The translations under genes were made by a program, and so were the position numbers. Below are positions 45,211 to 56,820 of a stretch of DNA of 64,000 bases, in pieces; position 1 is the stretch's first letter; each line of letters starts with the position of its first letter. The notes beneath the pieces are model-generated. The model made no database searches. It was given only the letters and a program-made list of their open reading frames with translations, and was not told the DNA's origin. Source of the DNA: Temnothorax longispinosus (lineage: Eukaryota > Arthropoda > Insecta > Hymenoptera > Formicidae); the NCBI RefSeq assembly GCF_030848805.1, contig NC_092364.1, positions 13,231,650 to 13,295,649 of the forward strand, given 5' to 3'.

Positions 45211-45547
45211 AGGCCTTCACACATAAAATGCCGTAAGGGCGTAAAACGTAAGAGTAAGAAAATTGATCAATCCTAATCAAGTATTTTCCCCTACTGAAGT
45301 TACGAACAGCGCAATACTTGATTGGGATTGGTCAATTTTCTTACCCTTACGTTTTACGTTCTTAGGGTTGATTTATAATAGCCGTAACCGTTGATTTAAG
45401 CCGTAATCTTTAAGAAATTGACCAATCACAGTCGAATGTGAGAAGAATAATCGACTGTGATTGGTCAATTTCTTAAAGATTACGGCTTAAATCAACGGTT
45501 ACGGCTATTACAAACCAGCCCTTACGCGATTTTATGTGTGAAGGCCT
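45211..45547. mobile_element. AGGCCTTCACAC-family MITE in copy B, itself interrupted
   Basis: Same element as 34238-34414, flanked by TAA (45208-45210, 45548-45550), but split by the 157-bp insertion at 45365-45521. Confidence 0.92.
45365..45521. mobile_element. Nested MITE with TTA target duplication (copy B only)
   Basis: Ends GGGTTGATTTATAATAGCCG and, on the other strand, GGGCTGGTTTGTAATAGCCG. TTA at 45362-45364 and 45522-45524; the uninterrupted site in copy A has a single TTA near 34390. This gives a direct filled/empty site comparison. Confidence 0.95.
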
Positions 45548-45841
45548 TAACAAACAGAGAACGTCACTTTCACTTTTTCGACACTGGCGGCTAGCGGCGT
45601 TAGTATCGCAGTGCAGTGCAGTGCAGATAGTGCGTTCGTATCCTGTCAGTCAGTTCATCATCTGATCAGTTAACTGCAGTTAACCTATCTCGATCGATCG
45701 AGAGACACGGTAGTACGCGCGGAGCGAGACCGACCGTGTGACTCTTTATTACGCGTCGCGAGGTAAGGTGCGACAACGCGCGCATACGCGCGTACGCGAA
45801 ACGGCAGTAACACCGTAATCGTGCCGGCGATATACTGAATT

Positions 45842-46146
45842 GAATTGCTTCGTGCTTATCTGGAGATTTCGTATCCCTACATTGGGTGCGTTCAGCCGAT
45901 ACTCCGCTAGCCTAGCAATCGTGAGCAGTCGCTCGTTTTCGCTCGTTTCCTCTCCTTTGACCCAATGGATTAAAAGGAGAGGAAACGAGCGACTGCTCAC
46001 GATTGCTAGGCTAGCGGAGTATTCGGCTGAACGCACCCATCGTGTTACCATCGCTGCCGGAAAAGAAGGTTCTCTACGCTTGGCAGAAAGTGACGACTGA
46101 CACGTTCGATCCCGACTTCGTTGATCGCAGAAGAGCTGAACTCGAG
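45842..46146 (+). pseudogene. SNX4: Captured SNX4 PX-domain exon (copy B)
   Basis: Same fragment as 34719-35022: ELLRAYLEISYPYI, palindrome at 45884-46038, then LPSLPEKKVLYAWQKV and DPDFVDRRRAELE to the GTACGT donor. Differences from copy A are few, pointing to a recent duplication. Confidence 0.8.
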
Positions 46147-46260
46147 GTACGTTTCCGATTTGCAATTATAAAAGTATCGTGCGATGAATGTTGTACCCAA
46201 TTATAACCTCAAATGAAGTTGTGCACGTTGCTGAAAGATATATATATATCTTGATATATA

Positions 46261-46378
46261 GGCTACGGTCAACGTGATACAAATGCTCTGGAGCGTTCTT
46301 CTTCTCCTTCTTTCTTCATTGAAAGAAAAGAGAAGAGGAATGCTTCGAAGCATTTGTAGTGTCACGTTGACCGTAGCC
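46261..46378. repeat. Hairpin repeat GGCTACGGTCAACGTGA (copy B, first)
   Basis: Equivalent of 35141-35258. A second version at about 46650-46919 is split by a palindrome with GATCATGTATC / GATACATGATC-like arms (46680-46828) between two CTGG sequences. Confidence 0.85.
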
Positions 46379-47050
46379 ATAATATCATATTAATACATTA
46401 TTTTATTTTTATATAGGTCAAGGATTGCTATTTAAAGCTGGTACGTTTAATGGGGCTGTCAGTATTTCTGCGCTTGTGGTTGTGCTATGCAAGCAAAACT
46501 TTGCACAATCCTACAAAACGTTTATATCGTTTCTTATAAACGTTGTATGCATGTCTGTCAAGAAGCGCAAGAGCAGTGTTACAATTCTATCCAGAGAACG
46601 GTGAACAGGTTGTTGATATATATATATATATATATATCTTGATATATAGGCTACGGTCAACGTGATACAAATGCTCTGGGGATCGATCATGTATCTTTTC
46701 CCCTAGGACGGAACGTGAAAAGTGAAAAGTTTATCTCTTCTATTCAATACCAATAGAAAGAAATAGTTACATGAAATTTTTCACTTTTCACGTTTCCGCT
46801 CTAGGGAAAAAGTTACATGATCGCTACCCTGGAGCGTTCTTCTTCTCCTTCTTTCTTCATTGAAAGAAAAGAGAAGAGGAATGCTTCGAAGCATTTGTAG
46901 TGTCACGTTGACCGTAGCCATAATATCATATTAATACATTATTTTATTTTTAGACGTAGCTGTTGATGAAAGAGAATTAGATGGTGACTTAATTTTGGGA
47001 GATATAGGTCAAGGATTGCCATTTAAAGCTGGTATTATTGGAACCACGAG

Positions 47051-47206
47051 AGTCGCGTGGCAAACGGGAAAAGAAAACCGAGGACAGTAAACCAAGCAGC
47101 GGAAAAATATTCCTATTCGACTTTCTCGAGGATAAATTACCTGTACAACCTGAGAGCGTCGAAACAACTAATTTGTCTCAAAACAGCTACATACAAATTA
47201 ATAAAA
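47051..47206 (+). pseudogene. Captured TDRD3-like exon (copy B)
   Basis: Equivalent of 35390-35545 with LFDFLEDKLP intact. The preceding fragment VAVDERELDGDLILGD is at 46953-47030. Followed by a shorter TA tract. Confidence 0.45.
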
Positions 47207-47241
47207 GTAATCAAGATCGTTTTGAATCAAGAGGATTTGAT

Positions 47242-47306
<65 letters not shown>

Positions 47307-48719
47307 TTATATAGAGACATATTATATATAGAGATTATATAGAGACATTATATAGAGATTATATAGAGACAAAGATTAAATCCTGTTGCTCTCAACGTCT
47401 GCCTCTGCCTCGTCTACCCCCATGGTAATTGGGTGATGACAATTTATATAAGAAGGCCATGAACCTTTCTTCTTGGCGTCGTATCCCCGCGGCTCTGCCT
47501 CTTGGTCTGCGAACTGTAAAATAATAAAATTGTATAAGAAATTTTATAAATTAAATACATATAATATGAATTAAATTTTTATATATTGTAATTATGTGAA
47601 ATTATGTGAAATATATATTGAAAAGACAGTACTTACCATTTGTACTTTCGCGATTTCTCTCACAATCAGTATGAAACGGTGGTTTCGTTGGCTCCTGCCT
47701 CTTTTCAGAGGACAATACGGCCAGTATTTGCCACTGTTTGTTATACAAAGTCTGGAATGAAATCGGCGACGATGGCGGGTAAAGTGTTTAAAAGCGTGGA
47801 ATACCCTTATAGGGTAGAGAGCCTTTCAGACTATATTTGAAAACTTCACTCTGGCCTAGTTTATATTGATCACTTGATACGCGTATTAAATAGTAAATAA
47901 CTAGTAAATTAGTTTGATTATTGGTTTGATACGCGTATCAAGAGATCGGTGTAAACTAGGTCATTCGAATACACACCAGCGTCGTTCTGTCCTTGTTCAA
48001 TTTTTAGTAACAAGATAAAGCGATGCGGTGTGCACTCGAATATAGTTTTTGAATGCAGCCCTAAAGGCTCTATCTATACACGCCGATAACGTCGCCGCCG
48101 ATCATGTCACCATCGATCACGTTGCTGTCGATCACGTCGCCTATCACGTCGTCGTTGATTACATTATTCGTGGTTGTTGCGTTCCGCGTACGCGTTACCG
48201 GTTCCTACGTTTTGTTGACAAATACATTGTGGGATTAATAGCAGAGAAGAATTCTCTCTGTTGTTATTATTAATAGTATTTCGTCGTTGTTCGTGGCTCA
48301 TAAGCTATTTCGCAAATAGCTTACAATCTCATCATATCTGTGAGTGAAGGTTATATTGTCGATATATTGCGATATCTCTGAGACAATATCTTCATTATAC
48401 AAGTATGTGTAGAGAAAGGACATTTTGGATTGAATTGATGATGGAAAAATTATAGAAAATAACGATGGCCTACAGGTGCTAAAGGCTTGGCTAAAGGTAT
48501 TTATATATTATTTTTGGAAAAAGTTGGTAAGAAATAATTTATACAAGCAACGTAATATACATGCATATTTTACATAAAAGCAATGTCCGGCAATGTGTAT
48601 ATATATATATTTACAACTTCAGACACATTTCTTTATAAGGTGTAATTTTTTTCTGTTAAGATTAAGATGCGTAACACTACAAAAAGGCGTGATATCCGTA
48701 CAAAATTACCTTTTTCAAA

Positions 48720-49991
48720 AAAAAAGGTAAAAAAAATGCGCCAAGTACACGCATAGTAGTACATATGTATTATGTTGTTACCTCGAAAAAAAACAAAGTG
48801 GTAGTATTATACCTCGAAATAACACTCTGTACATACTGTTTATACAATGCGTAATACTACAAAAAGGCGTGATATCAGTACAAAATTACCTTTTTTAAAA
48901 AAAAGGTAAAGAAAGGCGCCAAGTACACGCATAGTAGTGTATATGTTGTTACCTCGAAAAAAAAAACAGTGGTAGTATTATACCTTAAAAAAATATAAGT
49001 AACAAGTGGTAGACGAAATCTTTGTATCTTGAAAAATCTCGAAAAAACCTAAACAGTAGTATCTTCACCTCGAAAAAAAAACAAAGTAGTAGTATTATAC
49101 CTCGAAAAAACCTAAGTAACAAGTGGTAGACGAAATCTTTGTATCTTGAAAAATCTCGAAAAAACCTAAACAGTAGTATCTTCACCTCGAAAAAAAAACA
49201 AAGTAGTAGTATTATACCTCGAAAAAACCTAAGTAACAAGTGGTGGACGTAATCTTTGTATCTCCAAAAATCTCGAAAAAACCTAAGCAGTATTATTTTT
49301 ATTTCCAAAAAATTATTACTCAAGTGATACACATCACAAAATTACGTTACCTTATCAAAAAATGAGTCGCGCTTCAAGTGATCTATTATTACAATTACAA
49401 AAAAAAATGATATCTCTTTTTAAATTACAGCGCCAATTACAGAGAACATACACTGAGAAAAAAAATTTGTCAATTCCAAGAAATATTTAGTCCGATACGT
49501 TCAACTAACCATTTTAGTTAGTTAACTAAACATTAGTTGAATTAATTAATTCTTGATTAAAAAAACGAAATAAATTGTTGAAACAACTAATATTTAGTTA
49601 ACTAATTAAAATGTTTAGTTGAACGTATCGAACTAAATATTTCTTGGGATTAACAATTTTTTTTCTCAGTGTATTTTTCGAGATACAAAGATTACGTCTA
49701 CCACTTGTTACTTAGGTTTTTTCGAGGTATAATATTACTACTGCTTTTCTTCGATTAGAATAAAAAATTGAATCATGAAGAATTACACAGAGGTAACAGT
49801 ACAAAATACAAATATTTTATTAAAATATTTAAACCCAACAAGGGAATACAAGGTATTTAAATACAAAGTTCATATATGTATTTTAAAAGATTTAATCGCA
49901 TCCCAAAGAATTACAGAGGTAACAGTACAAAAAATAAAAATATTTTATTAAAATACATAAATTTTTCTTGTCAAAAAAACTTGGCGCTGCT

Positions 49992-50024
<33 letters not shown>

Positions 50025-50145
50025 CCTTTTACAAATGTAGATATTACTTATTCTATACTTATTCTATACTTAATTCTAATCGCTTTAAAAATCTAAACTT
50101 ATCCTAACTTATCCTATACTTAGTAATAAACCGCATTATTCACCG

Positions 50146-50177
<32 letters not shown>

Positions 50178-51196
50178 CGCCCACACCCCACTCGCTCGCA
50201 CATACACACCAGGTTGACCTAATTTTGAGGTCTAGCAGCGCCAAGTTTTTTGACAAGAAAAATTATGTATTTTAATAAAATATTTTTTATGTTTTGTACT
50301 GTTACCTCTGTACTTCTTTGGGATGCGATTTAAATCTTTTAAAATACATATATAAACTTTGTATTTAAATACCTTGTATTCCCTTGTTGGGTTTAAATAT
50401 TTTAATAAAAATATTTGTATTTTGTACTGTTACCTCTGTGTAATTCTTCATGATTCAATTTTTTATTCTAATCGAAGAAAAGCAGTAGTAATATTATACC
50501 TCGAAAAAACCTAAGTAACAAGTGGTAGACGTAATCTTTGTATCTCGAAAAATACACTGAGAAAAAAAATTGTTAATCCCAAGAAATATTTAGTTCGATA
50601 CGTTCAACTAAACATTTTAATTAGGTTAACTAAATATTAGTTGTTTCAACAATTTATTTCGTTTTTTTAATCAAGAATTAATTAATTCAACTAATGTTTA
50701 GTTAACTAACTAAAATGGTTAGTTGAACGTATCGGACTAAATATTTCTTGGAATTGACAAATTTTTTTTCTCAGTGTATGTTCTCTGTAATTGGCGCTGT
50801 AATTTAAAAAGAGATATCATTTTTTTTTGTAATTGTAATAATAGATCACTTGAAGCGCGACTCATTTTTTGATAAGGTAACGTAATTTTGTGATGTGTAT
50901 CACTTGAGTAATAATTTTTGGAAATAAAAATAATACTGCTTAGGTTTTTTTCGAGATTTTTGGAGATACAAAGATTACGTCCACCACTTGTTACTTAGGT
51001 TTTTTCGAGGTATAATACTACTACTTTGTTTTTTTTCGAGGTGAAGATACTACTGTTAGGTTTTTTCGAGATTTTTGGAAGATACAAAGATTACGTCCAC
51101 CACTTGTTACTTAGGTTTTTTCGAGGTATAATACTACTACTTTGTTTTTTTTCGAGGTGAAGATACTACTGTTTAGGTTTTTTCGAGATTTTTCAA
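48720..51196. repeat. Giant foldback in copy B
   Basis: Equivalent of 37140-39470, with embedded CACTGAGAAAAA MITEs at 49451-49671 and 50555-50776 and CA/GA microsatellites at the centre. The right arm extends two units further than in A. Confidence 0.85.
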
Positions 51197-52702
51197 GATA
51201 TTGTTGTACAACATCATAAAATGTGCACGACAAAAATCGCTAGCCATAGCAAAGCTACTCAATCGATTTTTGTATTAAAAAAGTGAATTATATCATCTCC
51301 CAATTAGGGCTGTCAGATTTCTACATTAATCGAATAGAAAAGAGGAGGGAAAGAAAAAGGGGGAAAGAGAGGGAGGAAGAGGGAGACAGAAGAATAGAGA
51401 GCACGAGGTGTCTCGCGTAAGTGATTTTATTAAAATACATACGTTTGGGAACTACTGTCGGAACCGGACTTGCTAGACAAGGGTTTAAGTTGTCAACTGT
51501 TGTTTCTATTACATGTTACATATCTTATCTATTTCTGTATTTCCAAACAGAACTGTATTTTAATGCAGCATGTAATTAGTGCAAAATATGATTTCTTTTT
51601 ATTTAAATTGAACCTATTGCGTAGAGTTATCCAAATTTACAATTTGGATTTCATGCATTGTTTGGGAAGCCGGGAATAAATGTGTGTGTCTGATTAATAT
51701 TTTAAAAATTAATAACTGTTCTCCCCTCGTTCTTGATAACTTCTCCTATTCTCATTTAGAATTAGCGCGTCACTGCAGAGGGCTCGCGCTGAGCCGTGCA
51801 CGCACCAATCAGCAGTGTCCGTGTCCGCGGAACGTCTTTGGCAAATTATTTTTTTGAGCCTCAAATCGGCAATTCATTATCAAACATCCTCTAGAAGGTC
51901 GGGTAAAATAAAAGCGCGCGGGTAGGACTGCGACCCACACTCCGCACTTCGCAGTCACGTATAGTATAACGACAGTAGCGCGTTAACTGGTATCAGTAGC
52001 CTTTCTGGGGTTGTTGCCGGGTGTTCGAGGTCCGAAAACTTCCAAAATTCGCGAGTGTAAAAGCCCTGACTTTCGCGCACAAGCTCGCACTCGACCTCCA
52101 ATCTTTAGTTGTGACAGCGTGTGATTCTATTGCATTACGAAAAAGATTACGTGTCTTTTTCGATAAAAACAGTACAGATTCGACGTGGATGTGACAAGTC
52201 TATAAGATATTCTTACAGGTATGAAGTCCGTCGCTCGCGGATTCGAACATTATTCCATCGTTCGCGGAATCGCGATTGCTTTCCGCCGTTGTTGTTAATC
52301 CGAGAACGGGCGTCTCATTTTTTTTTTGCATAAACGATCACCTGGGGCTTATATTTTACACCTCAATTAAAAGTCATTGTTATTAATTACATATTGCATA
52401 TGTATGGATTGTTCTATATTTTATCAGTATTTGAGGACATGTATAATACATACACACGTGTCACGTGAGCTTATTTTTCGACACTGGGGGTGTTTAAGTA
52501 GCTCTAGCTCGTTCTCGTGTTAATGAACTTGTCGATTTATGAATTTTTATTCATAAATCTTTATTAGTTTGGGAAATCTTTATTAATAATTTTGACAAAT
52601 ATAATATATCGCATAACATTATAGTTATTTAATTCAAAGAATCAATGTAATATTTAATCAGTATTAGGTTTACTGTGTATTCATTTACAATTATTATATG
52701 CG
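51197..52702. other. Intergenic; purine tract and a GC-richer, promoter-like patch
   Basis: A G/A-rich run lies at 51340-51390. From about 51770 to 52330 the DNA is less AT-rich and contains CG dinucleotides, CCAATCAG near 51806, and a TAAAAG box near 51908 upstream of TCAGT-like sequence. This could be the promoter and leader of a gene, but no downstream coding exon was found. Confidence 0.3.
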
Positions 52703-53241
52703 CACTGAGAAAAAATTTGTTAATCCCAAAAATATTTAGTTCGATACAAGCAACTAAACATTTTAGTTAGTTTAACTAAACATTAGTTAACCCTTACAAA
52801 AATATTTCACCGCTTTTACACGTCACATAGATTGTTTTTAGCCCGTTTTATCATTTTTATGTCCGTTTCTTGCACTCTTAAGCACGCGCAGTCTACATAA
52901 TGAGTATACGCGAGTATGCAATCGTATACAATCCGCTTTAACCACTCGTTTTTAAGCAAAGGGTCTTTTTGCGCCCCAAAAAACGGGTCGTACTCATTGC
53001 CAAATGCACGTTTTTACTACTCAAACTGACCGTTCTCGCGGTCCAAAAACGGTGAAAAATTTTATAAGGGAAATTAATTAATTCTTGATTAAAAAATTTT
53101 AAAGATTGACATAAATACACTATAGCTTCTTTAGTGCAACTTAATAATTGTTGAAACAACTATGTGTGTTTAGTTAACTAACATGTTTAGTTGTTCGTAT
53201 TGAACTAAATATTTTTGAGATTAACAAATTTTTTTTTAGTG
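52703..53241. mobile_element. CACTGAGAAAAA MITE interrupted by another element
   Basis: Outer ends CACTGAGAAAAAATTTGTTA and complement, family as in the foldback arms. Interrupted at 52791-53070 by an element with ends CCCTTACAAAAATATTTCAC / complement. Confidence 0.8.
52791..53070. mobile_element. Nested element with CCCTTACAAAAAT ends
   Basis: Inverted ends CCCTTACAAAAATATTTCAC and GTGAAAAATTTTATAAGGG, with inner AAACGGG/CCCGTTT pairing. The target duplication is not clear. Confidence 0.75.
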
Positions 53242-53764
53242 CGTATATCTATATTTATTATAAATACTAGACTGTTTAATATACATTTATTCAGGTAAAC
53301 GTTTGTAATAAAGAATTTTCATGAGTATAAGTAAAAAGTTATAAAATAATGAGAATAGATTAATATAAATAGGTTAATAATATGCAATCGTAGTATTATT
53401 TTTAATGTGACTATAAAATATAATAAAAGCATGATATATAAGAAATTGACTAGAAAGTATTAACTTTATACTGTATATATTATCCCAGACATGACTAGAG
53501 AAGTAGTAAAAAATATGTTTTAGACATATATGTTTATAAGATTTAAAAAAACGACTTTACGACGTCATTTTCAGAAATAAGTACTATAGAATAATAGATC
53601 GATTGTTTTGAAAATTAGTGCATGTTTTTATTTAATAACTAAACTACACACAGGAATTTTTTTATGTAAAAATAATGAAAATTTATTGAGCCTCGTATTG
53701 AGCAGTAGCTGGTTGAAGTTGCCTTCTCATGAACGAGCCGCGGGGATCACAGAGACCGCTCTAA

Positions 53765-53956
53765 TCATCTGAAATCAACATTTGGGGAAAATTTCATCAA
53801 TTTGATTTTTATGATAGATTGAAGAGTAATAGCATTGTATTTAGAAGTCTTTCCTATAAGTGTATCTTTCACAAAAATAATTCCATGAAACCCAGAACTC
53901 TCCGTCAGTTTTAATATATAAGAAGGTAAACACAAATATGTACAATTATAGTACAT
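53765..53956 (-). pseudogene. Captured unknown gene segment in foldback arm
   Basis: Minus-strand frame with LTESSGFHGIIFVKDTLIGK and YNAITLQSIIKIKLMKFS. The inverted right arm (about 55060-55200) conserves most of it but breaks the frame. It was probably an exon picked up before the inverted duplication. Family not recognised. Confidence 0.4.
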
Positions 53957-54370
53957 CCGGAAGAAACATAAAAATATGGAGTAAAATTAAGGGGGGAGGG
54001 TCAAATAATGACTTAAATTTTGCGATTTTTTTTTAAAAGAATAATAAATTGATTGTTTTGAAAATTAGTGCATGTTTTTATTTAGTATTTAAACTACTCA
54101 CAAGAATTTTTTTATGTAAAAATAATGAAAATTTATTGAGCAGTAGCTGGTTGAAGTTGCCTCCTCATGAACGAGGCGGGGATCGCAGAGACCGTTCCGC
54201 GTTCTAATCATCTGAAATCAAAATTCGGGGAAAATTTTATCAATGTATGAAAAAAACGCTCAGCATGAACCTATTTAAGAAAAAAAAATATAAAATTAAA
54301 AAAATAATAACAATTAAAAAAAAAACTTTTTTTTAAATTGTTATTTTTTTAATTTAGATTTTTTTCTTAA

Positions 54371-54724
54371 CCCTCCGTAGTCACACCGGGTCAATTTGAC
54401 CCGAGCCTCAACTTTGCTCGTAAATATCTTGCGCGTAACTTGAAAATTGGCAGGCATGACGGCCTCTAGCTGTAGTTCAAAAAACAAAAAAAAAAACTTT
54501 TTTTAAAAACGAAAATTTTTCGCGAATTTTTTTATATGTTAAAAATCCCTGAGGCACTTCTTTTTTTGTAGCAATTAATTTAGCAATATCACAAGTGCAT
54601 TCGAGAATTTTTTCAACACGATCGGTGGATAAATGGTCAAATGGCGAACGATCAGAGTTCGTCTCGGGTCAAAATGACCTAGAGTGACTTCCTTGTTTGA
54701 AAAAATAGGTGTAATTACGGAGGG
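54371..54724. mobile_element. TTAA-flanked MITE with CCCTCCGTA ends
   Basis: Ends CCCTCCGTAGTCACACCGGG and CGGAGGG in inverted orientation; TTAA on both sides (54367-54370, 54725-54728). Subterminal GGGTCAATTTGACCC palindrome. piggyBac-type target. Confidence 0.9.
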
Positions 54725-55410
54725 TTAAATAGGTTCATGCTGAGCGTTTTTTTCATAAATTGATGAAATTTTCCCCGAATTTTATTTCAGATGATTAGAA
54801 CGGTTTCTACGATCCCCGGCTCGTTCATGAGGAGGCAACTTCAACCAGCTACTGCTCAATGAATTTTCATTATTTTTCCATAAAAAAATTCCTGTGTGTA
54901 GTTTAAATACTAAATAAAAACATGCACTAATTTTCAAACAATCAATTTATTATTCTCTTAAAAAAAATCGCAAAATTTAAATCATTTACTTGACCCTCTC
55001 CCCTTAATTTTACTCTATATTTTTATGTTTCTTCCGGATGTACTATAATTGTACATATTTGTGTTTACCTTCTTATATATTAAAACTGACGGAGAGTTCT
55101 GGGTTTCATGGAATTATTTTTGTGAAAGATACTCCTATAGAAAAGACTTCTAGATACAATGCTATTTCTCTTCAATCTATCATAAAAACGGATTGAAATA
55201 GGGCTAATCATATTTAGGATTAAAAGAAGAATATCTTAATCTTAAATAGAGAAATTCTTAAATCTAGAATAAATAATCTTGATGCTATCCCTCTAATTTT
55301 CTCAGAAAGATTTAGATAACAATTTGTGACATATTATAATATTCTTCATTCAACTATAGATGGATCTGAAGGAAATCTTATTATATACTCTTGCAGAAAA
55401 AAAATTTGTA

Positions 55411-55645
55411 CACTGAGAAAAAAATGTTCTGGGTTTTAGTAAATATTAGTTTGCACAACTGTGACTTTACATTGTGACTTTATTTATTAAAATGAAGAAA
55501 ATTTTCCTTTTTATTAGTATTTTTTTTTCTCAGTAAATACACATATACTAATAAAAAAGGAAATTTTCTTCATTTTAATAAATGAAGTCACAGTTGTATG
55601 CAAACTAAAATATTTACTAAAATCCAAAACATTTTTTTCTCAGTG
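55411..55645. mobile_element. CACTGAGAAAAA-type MITE, different interior
   Basis: Ends CACTGAGAAAAAAATGTTCT and complement with TA flanks. The interior arms (GTAAATATTAGTTTGCA) differ from the other copies, so only the ends are shared. Confidence 0.85.
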
Positions 55646-56820
55646 TAGATTGTCAGGAATTCTTCCAAAATCCTTTTTGCGATAGAATAAAGTAAAGGTT
55701 TTTTACGAAACACAGATATTATGAGCGAAAACACATATATTAATTGGTAAACTTTTATTCATAATAAATCAGATCTACCACAGGTAATAATTAGATCCAC
55801 CACAGGCATGAACACGTTACTCGCGTATGGCTGAGAGAACGAGACGTACGTCTGTCGTAGCATAGATATTAGATAAGGCAAAGATAAACGTAAGACGAAA
55901 AAGGTTGTTGTACAATAGCCTTTCATGACTTACGTTTTACTCTGCCTTACTTTATATCCACGACTACGACGTTGAAGTAAACACTTACGCTTCGTTCTCG
56001 GTCAATAGCGTATCACGTTATTGGCGTTGACGAAAGACGGTAGCACACATCAGTTTCGCGCTAAATATTGTGGCACTGACACGGCTAACATCGCGTGAAG
56101 ATTTAGTCTAAACGCAAGAAAATTTCTTGGCAAGCGAGACAATACAAGAAAAAGACAATATTTAAATTATTTTCAGGCAATTGAATATCATTCAATCATT
56201 GAAGCTTGATAATACAAGAATTACAAGATTTTTTTTCATACTTAAAATTGACAGTCAATTTAAAATCTTGTCTCGATTTCATTTTCTTGACATCTGACAT
56301 TCAATTAGTGATTTAGAACGAAGCGAGACTTCAAGTCAAGCATCTCGTCCAATTTTTCTTGTGTTTATTATTTGTTTTTGAATGTTGTCTCGATGTTAAT
56401 GTAACCGTATTTATCTCGAATCGTAATACACGAAGTAATCAAGCAAAAATCTCTAAATTTATGCTTATACTTTATTGTTATTTGAAGAAGGACTTTTTTT
56501 CAAATTTTGATTGATTTCTGACTAATTTTAGGAAACTGAAAAAGAAATTTAAAGACCATTTAACCAGATCTTTATAAATTAATTTATAAGTAATTATTAT
56601 TATTATTATAAGGCGTTAGGAACTCGAAAGTTCATTGCCGCAGACACCAAATCCCGCCAAATTTACAAGTAATTATTTACCTAAAGACGATATTTTTTAT
56701 AATAAATAAGAGACATGTTAATTTAACAGATAGAAACTATAGAAAAAAATAACACAACTTACCTGTTTATTTTCACATGTAAAATATGTTATAAAGAATT
56801 ATAATTATTAATTATATAAA
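55646..56820. other. No gene seen; one inverted repeat
   Basis: Contains a diverged inverted repeat at about 55853-55971 (GTCGTAG...CTACGAC ends, GTAAGACG/ACGTTTTAC inside). Otherwise AT-rich without exons. Confidence 0.4.

Larger units (their letters stand above)
42218..51196 (+). mobile_element. Composite repeat, copy B (about 9 kb)
   Basis: Same order of parts as copy A, with extra pieces: a MITE at 45365-45521, an extra duplicated block at about 46408-46921 with its own nested palindrome, and additional 115-bp units at the right end of the foldback. The left boundary ATCAAGAGACACGG matches A; the left flanking DNA differs. Confidence 0.75.
53594..55200. repeat. Foldback carrying a captured gene tail
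   Basis: The left side contains two direct copies (about 53597-53840 and 54045-54275) of a segment; the right side (54727-55200) is inverted relative to them. Each arm includes the 3' end of a gene frame: YILKLTESSGFHGIIFVKD, a short intron-like acceptor, then MIRTVSTIPGSFMRRQ-type sequence and a stop. The gene is not recognised. A TTAA-flanked element sits at the centre. Confidence 0.75.
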
